A stretch of 15,162 nt of DNA, taken from Bacillota bacterium. GTDB taxonomy: Bacteria; Bacillota; DTU030. Below the pieces are notes generated by a model, which was not told the origin of the DNA, made no database searches, and saw only the letters and a list, made by a program, of their open reading frames with translations. Below are positions 13,803 to 15,162 of the stretch, piece by piece. Location: positions 1 to 15,162 of the forward strand of contig DUTA01000021.1 of NCBI GenBank assembly GCA_012842325.1, given 5' to 3'. The number at the start of each line of letters is the position of its first letter. Position 1 is the first letter of the stretch. The position numbers were made by a program, and so were the translations under genes.

Positions 13803-15162
13803 CTTTGCCTTCCCCCCATCTTTGCACCAGGGCAGCCACATCCAGGTCAATTACGGGCTGCCGGGCACCTGCCCCCCTGATCTCCACTTCCAGCCTGGCC
13901 GGTGCCACCCGGCCCAGGACCTGGAGGGGAACCTCCCATTCTGCCGCCAGCTCTTCCAGGCGGGCGAGGGCCGCCTCCGGCAGGGAAACCACAATCCGGC
14001 CGTGGCTCTCGGCAAAGAGGGTGCTCACCACCGGCAGGGAGGAGGCAAAGGCCAGTTTTGCCCCCAGGGGCTCCGGGCTGGCAGTGAGGCAGGACTCCAC
14101 CACGGTCACTAAAAGGCCCCCCTCGGCACAGTCATGGGCCGAGTGCAGCAATTTTTCCCTGGCCGCGGCCAGACAGAGGGACTGAAGTCTCTTCTCCCTT
14201 TCCAGATCCACCCGGGGCGGCCTCCCGGCCACGATACCATGGCAAACTGCCAGGTATTCACTGCCGCCCAATTCTTCCTGCGTTTCCCCCAGAAGGGCAA
14301 TGAGATCGCCGGGGTTCTTGAAGCCCTGGGTAAGGTGATCTTCGTAATCTTCCAGAAGCCCCACCATGCCCACGATGGGTGTCGGGTAGACAGCCTGCCC
14401 GGCCGACTCGTTATACAGGCTCACATTGCCGCTTACCACGGGAATCTGTAAATATTCGCAGGCCCTGCTTATTCCCTCCACCGCCTGTTCCAACTGCCAG
14501 TAAATATCGGGTTTTTCCGGGCTGCCGAAATTAAGGCCGTCGGTGAGGGCCAGGGGCCTGGCACCGGCACAGACCAGATTCCGGGCCGCCTCGGCTACCG
14601 CAGCCATTCCCCCCTGGTAGGGGTCCAGGTAACAGTAGCGCCCATTGGCATCGGTGGTGAGGGCAAGGGCCTTCTTCGTCCCCGGAACTTGAATTACGGC
14701 CGCATCGGACCCGGGGCCGACCAGCACCGTCTCCGTCCGGTAGTTAAACTGCCTATAAAGCCGCTCCATGCTGGCGATATTGGGGGACCCCAGCAGCTGC
14801 AGCAGGGTTTCATTGTAATCGGCAGGTTCCGGCAGATCTGCCGGGGAAAACTCCCGGGCCTTCACCAGGTAGGGAGGCTCAATCCCCTCCCGCCGGTACA
14901 CCGGCGCTTCCCCGACAACGGCCTCGATGGGAAGCCGGGCAACAACCTCACCGCCATCCCTGACCACCAGCTCCGGCTCCTCGATTACCTGCCCGACAAA
15001 GGCATAGTCGAGCTGCCACTTCTGCAAGATTGCCTCGACCACGGCCTCCTTCCCCTTCTGGACAACAACCAGCATCCGCTCCTGGGATTCCGAGAGCATT
15101 ACTTCGTAGGGGGTCATTCCCTCTTCCCGCCGGGGCACCAGGGCCACATCAAGTTCGATCCC
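13786..15162 (-). CDS. purL: Phosphoribosylformylglycinamidine synthase II (PurL), partial
   Basis: ATP-dependent large subunit that amidates FGAR to FGAM, step four; it works with PurQ and PurS in the small-PurL type complex. The N-terminus lies beyond the right edge: 458 residues are present of about 730. The reading frame stays open to the last base and begins GIELDVALVPRREEGMTPYE, followed by MLSESQERM, the family signature in the middle of the protein. Further on are ALTDGLNFGSPEKPDIYWQ, PVVSGNVSLYNES, TPIVGMVG and, about 14100-14140, DCAEGGLLVTVVESC of the second AIRS-like C-terminal domain. A GTG at 15147 is an internal valine, not a start. It ends 17 bases inside purF, so translation of the two is probably coupled. 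purQ, purS and earlier genes would be expected to the right. Confidence 0.97.
   Translation of the reverse strand, partial: GIELDVALVPRREEGMTPYEVMLSESQERMLVVVQKGKEAVVEAILQKWQLDYAFVGQVIEEPELVVRDGGEVVARLPIEAVVGEAPVYRREGIEPPYLVKAREFSPADLPEPADYNETLLQLLGSPNIASMERLYRQFNYRTETVLVGPGSDAAVIQVPGTKKALALTTDANGRYCYLDPYQGGMAAVAEAARNLVCAGARPLALTDGLNFGSPEKPDIYWQLEQAVEGISRACEYLQIPVVSGNVSLYNESAGQAVYPTPIVGMVGLLEDYEDHLTQGFKNPGDLIALLGETQEELGGSEYLAVCHGIVAGRPPRVDLEREKRLQSLCLAAAREKLLHSAHDCAEGGLLVTVVESCLTASPEPLGAKLAFASSLPVVSTLFAESHGRIVVSLPEAALARLEELAAEWEVPLQVLGRVAPARLEVEIRGAGARQPVIDLDVAALVQRWGEGKVEGDN

Noticed and set aside
12390..13880. Long plus-strand open frame (496 codons) opposite purF
   Set aside because: It is antisense to a fully conserved gene, has low-complexity Gly/Pro/Gln-rich translation with no domain, and is explained by the scarcity of stop codons in GC-rich DNA.

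Overview
The window reads as chromosomal DNA from a GC-rich, probably anaerobic and possibly thermophilic member of the Firmicutes. A Moorella-like clostridium would fit, but the species is inferred, not shown. The reasons are strong GGAGG-type ribosome sites, frequent TTG and GTG starts, a B. subtilis-type PurF with a propeptide and four Fe-S cysteines, and a gene order recalling the B. subtilis pur / yerC-pcrA-ligA region. No RNA gene, CRISPR array, insertion sequence or prophage gene was seen.

Layout, left to right. Bases 1-5900 hold five genes on the minus strand. In the direction of transcription these are a VanW-family membrane-anchored protein, an SH3b-SH3b-NlpC/P60 peptidase, YerC (TrpR-like regulator), PcrA helicase, and LigA (cut by the left edge). 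At 6059-7615 a single plus-strand gene encodes a MurE-type Mur ligase with an unusual C-terminal acceptor domain. It is divergent from vanW across a 158-bp region that holds a palindrome between two -10-like boxes. Bases 7678-15162 hold the distal part of a de novo purine operon on the minus strand, purL(partial)-purF-purM-purN-purH-purD. It ends at a strong terminator whose T-tract lies over the stop codon of the convergent Mur ligase gene.

How the genes work together. PurF makes phosphoribosylamine, PurD adds glycine, PurN formylates, PurL amidates, PurM closes the imidazole ring, and PurH performs the last two steps to IMP. PcrA and LigA act in DNA repair and replication. The VanW protein, the NlpC/P60 peptidase and the Mur ligase form a small cell-envelope block between the purine operon and yerC-pcrA-ligA. 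The peptidase has no visible signal peptide and has YkfC-like architecture, so it may act on peptidoglycan fragments in the cytoplasm, where a Mur ligase would also work.

Most of the window is recognisable housekeeping sequence. The most promising non-routine items are the divergent Mur ligase, the AT-rich 10-bp palindrome in front of yerC, the palindrome between vanW and the Mur ligase, a run of four 7-bp repeats at the end of purF, and a match between start-codon type and Shine-Dalgarno type across the genes. I did not find a clear new defence, mobile or RNA system.
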